The notes below the pieces were generated by a model, which searched no databases, had not been told where the DNA came from, and saw only the letters and a program-made list of their open reading frames with translations. The position numbers and the translations under genes were made by a program. A stretch of 64,000 nt of DNA from Marvania coccoides (taxonomy: Eukaryota > Chlorophyta > Trebouxiophyceae > Chlorellales > Chlorellaceae), in contig OY978100.1 in the NCBI GenBank assembly GCA_963854735.1, positions 2,108,001 through 2,172,000 of the forward strand. The letters are read 5' to 3'. Within the stretch, counting starts at the first letter, position 1, and every line of letters begins with the position of its first letter. Below are positions 45,501 through 55,117 of the stretch, piece by piece.

Positions 45501-46796
45501 TCAAATGTCAGTCAGTGCTGCAGCGGCGGCAGTGGGAGAGGAAGCAGCGTTCACGCTGTTTTTCAGGATGGACAGTGCCGCTCGGGACGCTTCTTTGACC
45601 GCAGCCAGCGAGGGTGGGTCGTGGTATGGCACTGTCGTCCACCGCCATGAAGAACTCTTCACCAGCACCAGGTCAACCAGCTCAGCAGACGCCGCCTGGT
45701 TGGGGTCTGCCACCCGCCACGCCACCTCGGCCAGCGCCACCGCAAACACGGGGTGCACCAGGTCTCTGGCGCTGGGGGTTGCCCTGCCGCGAGAGGCGAT
45801 CAAACTCAGCGATGGGTCGGTGCGGTGCTGGGCGATGTCTGCCAAGGCCCGCAACAGCGCCTGCATGCGGGACTCCGGCATACGCTTTACCACCGCCGGG
45901 ATGGTCATTTTTGTGAGCGTCTCCAGGGTGGCTGCGCCCAGGCGGAAGTGGCGCGGCCATCGCCTGCACGAAGTCGTGCATCATCAAACGGATCAAATCC
46001 ACATTCATATGCTGCAAATTTTCCGGATCTGCTTTTTTCTTGAGCAAACAAAAAAGCGACCCCACGAAGTATACCTACCGCAGCAGCACCAACCATGCCT
46101 CGAAAATGTCAACAACGTCCTGTCCCGTGCACCACGCGGCACAAGCTTCGGTTGCGGGCCATAGCGCGGCCATCAGGCTGACTGGGGGCGCGCGTTTTGC
46201 TGCCGACATGGCTGCCGCCTGCCCCCACCCCCAAGCAACCACCTGCCCTGTCAGTGGAGGGGATTGGAGGCGGCGCACCACGTCGGAGGCGCTCACTGCA
46301 GGTGCCCCTGGGTCCAAAGGGGGCAGCTCCACCGAGTGGTACCTGGAGGAGTCGAATGAGCGGGCGCCAATGGGCGTGGAGGCGCCTGTGGCAACGCCCG
46401 AGCTCCAGCCGTCTGAGGACTCTCGGGGGGTGGAAGACCCCGAAGAGGTGGTTCGCTGGATGCCTGACACGTTGGTTGGGGAGCGCAGGCTGTCTTTTAC
46501 AGGGCCACCAGGAGGCAGAGCAGCAGACAGGTGGTCAGGACTGTGTCTGATGTCTAATTGCGCGGCCGAGAAGACCGCCGCGCTCGCAGAAGATGCGGCC
46601 ACAGCTCCAATGGACTGGCTGACGGCACCAACGCTCATGGCCACGCCTGAAAAACGAAAAACGAGGTTTTAAAACGTGATCTAATTTTTTATACTACAGG
46701 CGTGGGGAGGAGGGGCGCCTTTGGGGATGCCATAAGCTTTAAAATACGTGGCATATTTCGCTCACCGGCGGCGTGGAGAACAGCGGCAGCTTCCAT
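45501..46796 (-). CDS. Uncharacterised three-exon gene
   Basis: Exons 46766-46796, 46079-46646 and 45501-45963; 353 residues. I do not recognise it. The three splice joins keep frame and produce 'AAGVAMSVG' and 'LVLLRRWPRHFRLGA', which argues it is real. The N-terminal 45 residues are hydrophobic and Ala/Ser/Val-rich, possibly a targeting or membrane segment. The middle (about 55-130) is Ser/Thr/Pro-rich and disordered. The C-terminal 200 residues are helical (KMTIPAVVKRMPESRMQALL, 'FAVALAEVAWRV', 'SLAAVKEASRAALSILK') and could form an alpha solenoid. No conserved catalytic motif is seen. Confidence 0.6.
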
Positions 46797-47043
46797 CGAG
46801 TTGTGATACCCCCCCAAAAAATGTGATATCGAGGGATGTGGAGGTCAGTTCTCCTATCAAGGGGCCATTATACAGTTGAGATATGACAATTAATGTCCAA
46901 AAATTAAAATTTTACTGAAATGCATAAACATTTCCGGGAACCCTTGTTCAAACCCCAGCCAAAGTCTTGGCCCGCCAAAATTCGGCTGTGGCACACGATT
47001 TTCTTCCAAATTTAAACATACACAGGTGTCGATCTAATGCAGT

Positions 47044-49240
47044 TCATGCACTGGAAAAGTCTGCCCCCAGGCTGGCGGTGCTGGCTCCCTTGCCGCCACC
47101 ACTCGGCGACAGGCTCGCCACTCCGCCACCGTCACTCCCATTTTCTGGCGCTGCGTGGCTGGAAGCCTCTCCCGACAGGGTGGGCATGGGCATGGGGGGC
47201 GGCCGCCACCCCCTGGATGCGGGCCGGCCCAGGCCGCTACCGCTGCCCTCACCTCCTGCTGTGCTGCCATAGGGCGATCTTGCGACCTCGGGCAGCCTGT
47301 CTACCAGGGAGGTAGGGGTTGCGGCCCCCCTTCGCCGCACTTCAGCGGGCGACATCCTGCCAGCGATGACACCGGGGGAGCCGTGGTGCGGCGACGTTGC
47401 CGCCTCAAAAATCGAAGCAGCGCGGCGCCGCTCGGCCCCCGCCAGTGCATGCCGCGGCGAGGGGCTGCTGCTGCCGCGCATGAACGAGCTGGGCACCCCC
47501 GAATCGGCGTCGTCACCGCCGCCGTTGTTGTTGTTGCCGTTGCCGTTGCCGTCCTCGTGCAATTCCTCATCGAGGGTACCTGCAGGCAGCGCTGACGGGC
47601 TCAAGCTGATGCTGCCCTGTGGGTAGTCTGGCTCCACAGTTGTGGTGATGGCGCTGAGCGGGTGGGCAGCGAGGCCGGGCTGCTTGTGCAGCTGCTGCTG
47701 AGGGGCGTCAGGAGCAGCAGAAGGCGTGGCAGTAGAGGAAGAGGTAGCTGCTGCTGCTGCTCCTGTGGAGCGCCCTCCTTCCCAGGGTTTGGGAGGCATG
47801 GCCATGCGCGAGGGAGGCGGGGGCTGTGCTGGGTTTGGGGGTTTGTCGTTGATGTCATCCCTGATGCCCGGCGGCGTCTCCCCCCTCTCCAACATTTCTA
47901 GCACCTCCATATAGGATGAAGGGTGGTGCGCAGGCTCACGGCTGCCGCCACTGTGCGAGGAAGACCCGTCTGCTGCTGCAGCCGCAGGAGCGGGTGCTGC
48001 TGCCGCCGCTTTGCTGGAGGACTCCTGGCGGGAGAGCAGCCCCGAGGGGCGGGAGGTGGACGTGTGTGCATCGAATTGGGGAGTAGAGAGGGTGCCACGG
48101 TCTACGCCAGAACATGAAGGAGAAATGCAATGAGACTGATACTGACTTACAAAATTATAGTTGTTTTGATATTTTCAATTATTACACACCTTTGCTGGCC
48201 CCTCCTGTGGACGATGACGACGGCCTGGGCGGCGTTCTGAGGTACTCTGCCAGCATGGCCTTGATTTCTGCCAGCTCAGCCACAGGGGAGGCAGCGGGGG
48301 CGGCGGCATGCGGGGCAGCAGCGATCCTGAAGAGGGAAAATGTGATACGGGGGGCGAATTAGAAATAGTGTATACTCGGAATTCGTATGCTGCGTTAAGC
48401 AGGGCAGAAAAAAATATAGAATCAAATGCATTACAAATCTCACTCGCTGAGGCTGTGGGTGATGGACTGCAGCTCCTGCCGCAGCTCCGCCGCGGTGACC
48501 CTGTCCTCCGCGCTGGCCGGGCCGCCGCCATCCATGCCCCCCACCAGCTCCTTGAGTGCCTGGATTGACGCAGACATCTCGGCTGTCTGCGCCCTGATGG
48601 CGTCGGCAAGCGCTGCAACGTCGGAGGCGGGGGTGGGGGGCGGCAATGGCTCAGCTGCAGCAACTTCAACAGAAGGTCGTCCCCTCCAGGACGAGATTTT
48701 CGAGTGCACAAATGGCCATGCGATAGATTTCACAGCATAGGCACTGGCAGCGGCAAAACCAGCACCCAGGGCGACCTGGGACCACCGCACAGGCGGGGGC
48801 TCAGGCGTGCGGGGTGGTAGCTGCGTCAGCGCATGCTGGGAGGGCTGCACGGGGCTGGCGGTGGTGGCTATGGCACCGCCGTGCCCCGTCGCAGCGAGTG
48901 GCTGTTCAGCTGAAGGCACTGGGGTGGCAGGTGCCCGCCTGAATGCCTCCTCGATTTCATCGGCAGTCAAACCCTTTTGATGCAGGAATGCTCGCTTCGA
49001 GGCTTCTGGGCTGCCTCGGACCTGCAGGAAAAAAAAAATGAAAAGGTGAATTTGGGGGAAAATATAATTTAAATTGGAGATGAAGGGGCAGTGCCGGCGC
49101 ACCTTTGGATGTGATAAAAATGCCACTGCGTTTGAGATCTGATCTTCACGCAACATAGGCTGCGTTGGGGGTTCCGGTGCGTTATTAATTTGATCTTGGG
49201 GGCTTCCGCCTGGGCCATTTGAGTCGCCAGGCGAGTCCAT
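47044..49240 (-). CDS. PEX14: PEX14, peroxisomal docking peroxin
   Basis: Membrane docking factor for the PEX5-cargo receptor at the peroxisome. Exons 49103-49240, 48444-49021, 48190-48326 and 47044-48101; 636 residues, longer than animal PEX14 but like plant forms. The conserved PEX5/PEX19-binding N-domain is 'REDQISNAVAFLSHPKVRGS' and 'KRAFLHQKGLTADEIEEAF'. A hydrophobic stretch 'ALGAGFAAASAYAVKSIAWPF' (about 122-142) is the membrane segment, followed by a predicted coiled coil (IRAQTAEMSASIQALKELV). Exon 4 contains the plant-lineage block 'SYMEVLEMLERGETPPGI' and 'MAMPPKPWE'. The Ser/Pro-rich tail is poorly conserved. The convergent or nested frames in this region are shadows. Confidence 0.92.
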
Positions 49241-49648
49241 GGCGAGCTCAATTTAGTATTTCGACGACTGCTTTTTTTTGTGAATGAAACATAGCGACTC
49301 AGCGTGGGACGTCGTTTCAAATTTTCTTTGCCGCAAAAAAATAGCACAAAAAAATGAGAATTACACCAACAGCTTGATGTTTGAATTGAAGGTATCACAT
49401 GAATTCATCTGCCGACGTTCCCTCGTGCACAGAATTGACTTTTATTTCTGCTTTCGGATATTAAAAAAACGTCTATACCCTGCTGCTGAACTCGGCAAAA
49501 CGTCGACGAAACACACGCAATGAGCTGTGCACGTATATAATGGCAAGACCAGCTGAGCGCAGGTCAGTCCCTTCCTTGCGTTTGTCACCACCAACTGTTA
49601 TGCTGTGGGTCGGCAGGAAGCAATCGACCTGCTTAAGCCAGCGATTCA
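49241..49648. promoter_or_regulatory. Divergent upstream region, PEX14 and membrane protein
   Basis: 408 bases between divergent genes. A 'tatataatgg' TATA-like sequence lies at about 49535-49544. An upstream ATG at 49600 opens a 21-codon frame that overlaps the start codon at 49649 in another frame; it could act as a translation control but is not shown to. Confidence 0.4.
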
Positions 49649-50647
49649 ATGCTTGTTCTACTTGAATACAGTCAAATTGAAGGAGAAGGTACGGGTGTGG
49701 CGCGGCTGGATGAGGAAAAGTCGGGCCTCGAAGCTTCAGATGGCGTGAGCACCAGCTTTGTTTTCGGCATCCACTTCCTAGCGCTGTTCAGGCTCTGGGG
49801 CTCGCTGGCACCGTTTCCCAAGGCACACATTGTGTGCATCTTGGCGGCATGCAGCCTTGGTAAGTCAGAAACATGCATGCATTGGGGGTTTACTCATTTT
49901 TTTTATTTTAATTATAGTTCCCAAAATAACACTCTTGCAGCTGAGTGTTGGCGATTCAGGTGGCGGTCAAGCTACTCAACGTGGCGAGATTGGGGGGCGC
50001 TGGCTTTGATTCTCACAGCCCAGCTCGGCCCCGGAGGGTGGACCATCCTCTACTACTTACTCGGCAAAGCCCCGAGAGGGGAAGCGGCAGCGGCAGCGGC
50101 TGCAGTCGCGGTGTACGTTTTGGGTCCTTTCTTTTTCTTCGACCGCCCTTGGCGCCTGCCCCTTGAAGTCCACATCGTTTCCTCGCTGCTGCTGCTGCCC
50201 ACCACGCTGTACTGGAACGTGAAAGTGTGTGACACCGCAGTCATGACCAGCGCAGCCGCAGAGGGAGTCACCCGAAGATGCTTTGCGGCAGCGTTGCGAT
50301 TGCGGGGTGTGTTTGCGCCAATGGACATTCAACCCCACGCTGAAAGCTTGTCCGCGAGGAATCAGTGCGCAAGCGTCATGAACACGCTGGTTTGTGTGCT
50401 GGGATTCTTGATGCCTACGCTGCTTTTGGCACGGCAGCTGAGGCGCGACTGCAAAAACAAATGTATCGACGACTGGGTGACAGCGTCGCGTAGGGGCCAG
50501 GTGCGGGTGCGCCTGATCAAGTTGGCCCGGGCGATGAGCGGCATCAACTGGGCGCGGCTTTACTTGCTATATGGCATGGTTTCAATGCTGATTTTTACCC
50601 TTCACATTGTAGTGCTCAGTGGCGCAGGCCATGCTGCACGAACTTGA
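49649..50647 (+). CDS. Polytopic membrane protein, not recognised
   Basis: Exons 49649-49859 and 49941-50647, 305 residues; the intron is spliced at CTTG/gtaagt and ttgcag/CTG. About seven hydrophobic segments are visible, for example 'VFGIHFLALFRLWGSLAPF', 'WGALALILTAQLGPGGWTILYY' (start), 'AAVAVYVLGPFFFF', 'EVHIVSSLLLLPTTLYW', 'VCVLGFLMPTLLLA' and 'LYLLYGMVSMLIFTLHIVVL'. A loop 'RRCFAAALRLRGVFAPMDI' is basic. I see no family motif. Membrane location and multi-span topology are direct reading; function is unknown. Confidence 0.6.
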   Translation: MLVLLEYSQIEGEGTGVARLDEEKSGLEASDGVSTSFVFGIHFLALFRLWGSLAPFPKAHIVCILAACSLGKSETCMHWGFTHFFYFNYSSQNNTLAAECWRFRWRSSYSTWRDWGALALILTAQLGPGGWTILYYLLGKAPRGEAAAAAAAVAVYVLGPFFFFDRPWRLPLEVHIVSSLLLLPTTLYWNVKVCDTAVMTSAAAEGVTRRCFAAALRLRGVFAPMDIQPHAESLSARNQCASVMNTLVCVLGFLMPTLLLARQLRRDCKNKCIDDWVTASRRGQVRVRLIKLARAMSGINWARLYLLYGMVSMLIFTLHIVVLSGAGHAART

Positions 50648-51144
50648 CTTTATCATAATAATAAGAATTTGGTTTCGCCGTCTCTTTTTTCTAATTTAAC
50701 TTTGTGTGCACACTCATAATCAACATCAGTCTTAGCAATAATTCATTTTCAGTATAGTTTTGTCCATGTTTTTGTTTCCCCCCCCGTCTTCTTCTTGATC
50801 AACTGGTTTCATTTATTTCCCCCCTCTTTTTTATTAATTTTGAAGTTTAAGAATTGCGCACTGCACTATTTTTCTTCGGTATATGCATTGTATATATTTT
50901 TGTTGTTGTGAAGGAGCACTAGCTTCTCTTCAGCTTCCCTCCGAATTTCCTTTGAACTTTATTTTCTTGTAAACTACATCGTTTTATTTTTGGGCTACGT
51001 ACTTCAACAAAGACTGGCTGCCGTGTTTCGTTTTGAAAAGGTGTCTGTGCTTAAATTAAAAAAAGAATGAATGGGCATTTTAAGGTAAAATATGAGACCC
51101 CTATTCTGAGCAAAAAATAGTTTAGCTTCTATTTTGGGCTTTGG
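50648..51144. other. Intergenic region
   Basis: About 500 AT-rich bases between two genes on the same strand. It contains 3' and 5' untranslated sequence. No gene or repeat recognised. Confidence 0.35.
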
Positions 51145-51839
51145 ATGGTAGCGATGCGGTTCTCTGTCCAGCTTAGGAGTGCGAGGCCTAATTTTGGCCC
51201 GTCTAACCCCCCCCCCCCCCCCTCCCCGCCAGGTTTGTGAAAGAGGGAGCTCTGCGCGCCCAGCATGCTGTCGCGCGTCAGCAGCCTGCAGGCTTGGAGG
51301 GCATCTCCGCAGCGAGGCGCTCCGGCGCTGTCGCCGCTCAGCGCTGGATTTGCTCGCCGCCAGACCAGCAGTCCCAGGAAGGCAAAGCGGAAGAGGAGCA
51401 GGTTCAACGAATCCTGGACGCTGGCACCACCAGCCTGTTTGAGTCCGAGGAAGGCAAGGAGAAACTGCGCGAGCACGGCTATGCAGCTGGCGAAACCGCC
51501 AAAGTGGTTTTGGAGGCAGCCCAGGAGGTCATGGGGAAGGGTGATGAGGAGGAGAGCAAGGCAGACGCCGTGAAGGCCAAAGTACGTCATATTGTTGCCC
51601 GTGGCGGGTGAATTGCGGACACTTTTTTTAGCAAGATACGTGTTAATTATCCTCGAGTATACTGGGCATATGAAAATAATGTGGGGCGGCAAGAAATGTA
51701 ATTATCATTGACGGAGGTGTGCTTCCATTTCTATAATTCTATGCAGGGTGCAGCCAAGGAGATCGAGACGGGAGCTGAAGAGGGCGGTGTTGCGAAGCGC
51801 GTGAAGGAGCGAGTGCTGGGGCTAGGGCACACGGGTTGA
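51145..51839 (+). CDS. Small helical (LEA-like) protein, reading frame broken at a C16 tract
   Basis: The clearly coding part is 51237-51581 joined to 51747-51839 (donor AAA/gtacgt, acceptor tgcag). It gives an acidic, Lys/Glu/Ala-rich helical stretch such as 'SEEGKEKLREHGYAAGETAK' and 'KGAAKEIETGAEEGGVAKR'. This frame has no ATG; it opens with a GTG at 51237. An ATG at 51145 starts a plausible targeting peptide (MVAMRFSVQLRSARPNFG) that enters a run of 16 C (51207-51222) and then falls out of frame. One more C, or two fewer, would join the two. A sequencing error, an unrecognised intron or real frame loss are all possible. Composition is LEA-like, but that is weak evidence. Confidence 0.45.
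51657..51678 (+). repeat. Dispersed motif, copy 2
   Basis: Reads GTATACTGGGCATATGAAAA, inside the intron of the small helical-protein gene; differs from the other copies by one base in its core. Confidence 0.6.
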
Positions 51840-52350
51840 TTGAAGTCCTCCTGTGTCGTCCGTCGGTCGCTAAACCAAAGTTTTCCAAATTCTGCTTGCA
51901 ATTGCGTAAGTATATACACTAGCTGCGTGTACTAATTTTAATGTAAATTGAGTAGGTCGGTATTTGTGAGACGGCATATAGATCAATTTCCGGGCGAAAG
52001 GGTTTGCTGAGGAAGCTTTGGCGGCAGGATGAACAGCACCACGCTCCACGGGGCTGTCATTTTACAATGCCAGAAATGCTCAAAGTGTCTTTACAAGTGG
52101 TCATTCATTCCCAGGCAGAAACAGCTGGTCTGAAGTTCGAAAAACCAGCGTCCATTTCCAGGACTTGAAGTCCTAATAGGCCGATTTCGCGTTTCTTCTG
52201 CACCAAAATAAAACAGCATTACATGCAATCAAGCAGGGGTATCCTAGCGAGTATCCCTTTAGCCACGCTTTTTGCGTTTTTCATTTCAATTTGCTGTCGA
52301 GAACCAGACTTCATCGACAAGCACCGATCGTCAGGACGAACATAATTGCA
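51840..52350. other. Intergenic region
   Basis: 511 bases between same-strand genes, AT/GC mixed. Beyond untranslated sequence I see nothing. Confidence 0.35.
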
Positions 52351-53372
52351 ATGTCTCTGTGTCGGGTGTTTAGCTGCGGCTCGGCAGACGGCTCCGATGA
52401 AGAGCCAGCGCTGCTGGATAGTGAGGCCGACCGGCGTGAGAGCCTGATGTTGTACGAGCAGCTGAGCGCCGTGCAGGCCCCACACGTCGTCACCGCCGCC
52501 GATGCTACCACAATAAACTTCAACGCCACCCAAATGCAGCCCCCTCTCGACCGCCAAGTTTCAGGGTTTGCTCGCGTCACGTCGTGCCGCCCTGGACAAG
52601 GTTTGGAATGGACAGAGTCACGCAAGCTCCTAGAAGCGGCCATAGTTTTTGAGCAGTCAGCGCCGACCATACACCCAACGTTGATGAACCGCCACGACAT
52701 GGTGGCGCAGGAGCAGCGCCTGCAGTCTCGGTTGTGGTCGCTGGGGCTGGGATCGGTGCTGGTGCGAGGGGACGGCAACTGCCAGTTTTCATCGCTCAGC
52801 TATGGTCTGTTCGGGCGGCCAGACCACCACAGAGTGGTGCGCAAGGCGGTGGTGAGGGAGCTGAGCCGGCGGCGGGTCCACTTTGAGAACTTTTTGGGCC
52901 CTGAGTTCGACTACTACGTGCGTGAGATGTCTAAGAACGGGGTGTGGGGGGATGAGCTCACATTGCGGGCTGCCTGCGAGGCCTACAGCGTGGTGGTCAA
53001 CGTGGTGACGTCAGCAGCCCCCCAGGACATATGGTTTCATCGCTACGTGCCGGAGGAGGGGGAGGTGAAGCGAGAAGTGTTCCTTTGCTACATTGCGCCG
53101 GTGAGCGAGCGAGGGGCGAAAAAACACAGTTTTGCATTAATGTGCAGCTATGGTGCATCTTGGTTGGTGTTCATGCCGTTCGGATAACCTCTTCTTTCCA
53201 TTCCATCATCTAGGTTCACTACGACGCCATTCGCAAGCTGCCGAGAGGCGCTGCGCCCATTCTGCGCAGCATGAGCTCGCTGGGCCGGCGAAACAGCCGC
53301 ATCGTGGCCACGCTGGACGAGTTTGAACGCACCAAAGCAGTGCCCAGGGAGCCCTCCGACGTACTGGGCTAA
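52351..53372 (+). CDS. OTU-domain cysteine protease (deubiquitinase)
   Basis: Exons 52351-53100 and 53214-53372, 302 residues. The start is the ATG at 52351; the frame is open to a TTG farther 5'. The OTU catalytic centre is complete: D-G-N-C144 in 'GDGNCQFSSLSYGLFG' and H252 in 'VHYDAI', the latter supplied by exon 2. Intermediate OTU features include 'VRKAVVRELSRRR', 'WGDELTLRAACEAYSVVV' and 'FLCYIAPV'. It should remove ubiquitin from proteins. An N-terminal acidic region (SADGSDEEPALLDSEAD) and a basic tail follow the usual plant OTU layout (OTU9/10/11-like). The active site is intact, so activity is likely. Confidence 0.92.
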
Positions 53373-53496
53373 TTTTGCCGTCTCTGTGCTACAAAATACG
53401 AAATGAATGAATCTTATTTTACCCCTAAATACAAAGTGAATGGCCAAAGGTCTTAGTTTTGTGGTAAACAGTTTTTTTTTTGTGGTACAACGCGAT

Positions 53497-54022
53497 TCAA
53501 ATCATTTTGAGCAGCCCCTTCTCCTTTAACAGCAACGCCAGCTTGCCGCTCCTCTCCAGCGCCATGAGATCGTCCGACCCCCCAATGAATGCGCCGTCGA
53601 TAAACACCCGGGGCACCGTGCGAGCGCCCGTCAACTGCAGCAGGTAGTCTTGAAGGTCATCGGCGTCCTCGCGCTGATCCAGCTCAACAACCAGCCCGAA
53701 CTTGGGGCCCAGGTGCTTGCTGAGCACGCCCTTGGCCCGCTGGCTGAACCCACAGTAGCTCTGCAAGGGAGGTGAACATGTTTAGAAAAGTTGCGCTGGC
53801 GACAAGGGACGACATTCAAACCCTAGGAACAAGTAAATGAACATGTGATCTACTCACCTTGGAGAACACCACCACGTTGTTGGACTTGATCATGCTCTGC
53901 ACGATGGCTTCAGGTCCCTTGGGAGCAGCGGGAGCGGAGCTGTCCTTGCCGCCGCCCAGCCACAGATAAGCACCAAGGCCGAGGATCACAATCCCCGCGA
54001 CGCGCGTCCCATTTAAACGCAT
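53497..54022 (-). CDS. Membrane-anchored glutaredoxin with a CGFS active site
   Basis: Exons 53858-54022 and 53497-53760, 142 residues. An N-terminal hydrophobic helix (about 8-24, RVAGIVILGLGAYLWLGGG) suggests a signal anchor or organelle targeting. The active site is C58-G-F-S (SYCGFSQRAK), the monothiol motif linked to iron-sulfur cluster binding. However, the rest of the domain is of the classical dithiol type: 'GARTVPRVFIDGAFIGGSDDL' in key parts TVP and 'FIGGSDD', not the 'WPTxPQLY' of true CGFS class proteins. Glutathione binding (TVP, GGxDD) is therefore expected. Either a hybrid or a class I enzyme with a changed active site. Confidence 0.87.
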
Positions 54023-55117
54023 GGTTGGGTTGAAAATGCGAACCACGCTTATATCTTCACTTTGTTCGCAAGATCAGTATTTTGATTTAAAAAAACCAAA
54101 TTTTAAAATCAGCGCGTGGAGAGAACCCAATCCTTCTATAGCCGCACTATGCCTATTGGAAATTTTATTAAAAAATTACTGCTGCCAAGCTGCTGCTATG
54201 AGAAAAGCAAAAAAAAGAAATACACTTTGGTTGGGATGGGTTACATGTAGTTGGTTTTCATGGGCAGTGCAAAAAAAAAATAAAAAAAATGGGGTTCTTC
54301 GTATGTGCAAGAGAGCCTATATGGAGGCTGCGCAGGTGGCCAGAGAGTGCCATGCAACGGAAGGAAGTGCATGGAAGGCGGCGGCAGCCTAAACACAACA
54401 TATCTAGTAAAACAAAAACCAGAACGGGAAGACGGGGTGGTTGCTGTGCATCGCCTCAAAGAGCATCAGTGCCGCAAACATATATCGGTCGTATTTGAAG
54501 GCTATAGCGTTTGAAAGTTTCGAAATAAACGCTAGAGAGGACGAGGCCCGAAAAGAAGAAGCTGCAAGGAAGCGAATGAATTTCGACCCCCCCCCCCCCA
54601 CCCTGACTCTCGCCAGGAAAGAACGAAACCAGTGCAGATAGTATTATTATCATGCAGCCATTGCCACCAATGCCATCCTACTCCCAGTGCTGACGGCGCG
54701 GCGGATATCGCAGAAGAGGGATGAAGAAGAAGGTGAAGTAAAAGAAGAGGGCGCAGGAGCCAGGCTGAGAGGTTCGCCAACAGCACAGTAGTAGTTCCAC
54801 TCCGTGAGACGGGGTTGCATTAGATTTCAACATTGAATTGCATGATAAATCTGCACCATCTTGATAGTTCAAACGCTAACCGACAAAGACCAAACGACAA
54901 AGGAGTATATTGGGCATATGAAAAAAGACCAAACCCAGTGTAGTGCATTTTCTATATTTATAGTCGATGGCTTTGAATCACTTATGTAGCTGCGTGTTCA
55001 TAATAACAATTAACCCAATTTTCCGGAAAGACGCTGCTTTGTCAAAAATTCAATAAATGCGCCGCGAGCTATTTCGAATCAGCCACATTCAAGGTTAAAA
55101 TGAATCGTCGTTTTTAT
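54023..55117. other. Intergenic region
   Basis: About 1.1 kb between two minus-strand genes. It holds a C10-type tract near 54590 and the dispersed motif described below at 54905-54926. No gene recognised; the frames at 54289-54641 lack motifs and splice support. Confidence 0.35.
54905..54926 (+). repeat. Dispersed motif, copy 3
   Basis: Reads GTATATTGGGCATATGAAAA, in an intergenic region. Confidence 0.6.

Noticed and set aside
51265..51573. Frame starting at ATG 51265 (MLSRVSSLQAW) as the small helical protein
   Set aside because: It starts like a targeting peptide, but it leaves the frame supported by the second exon and turns into Arg/Pro-rich sequence.
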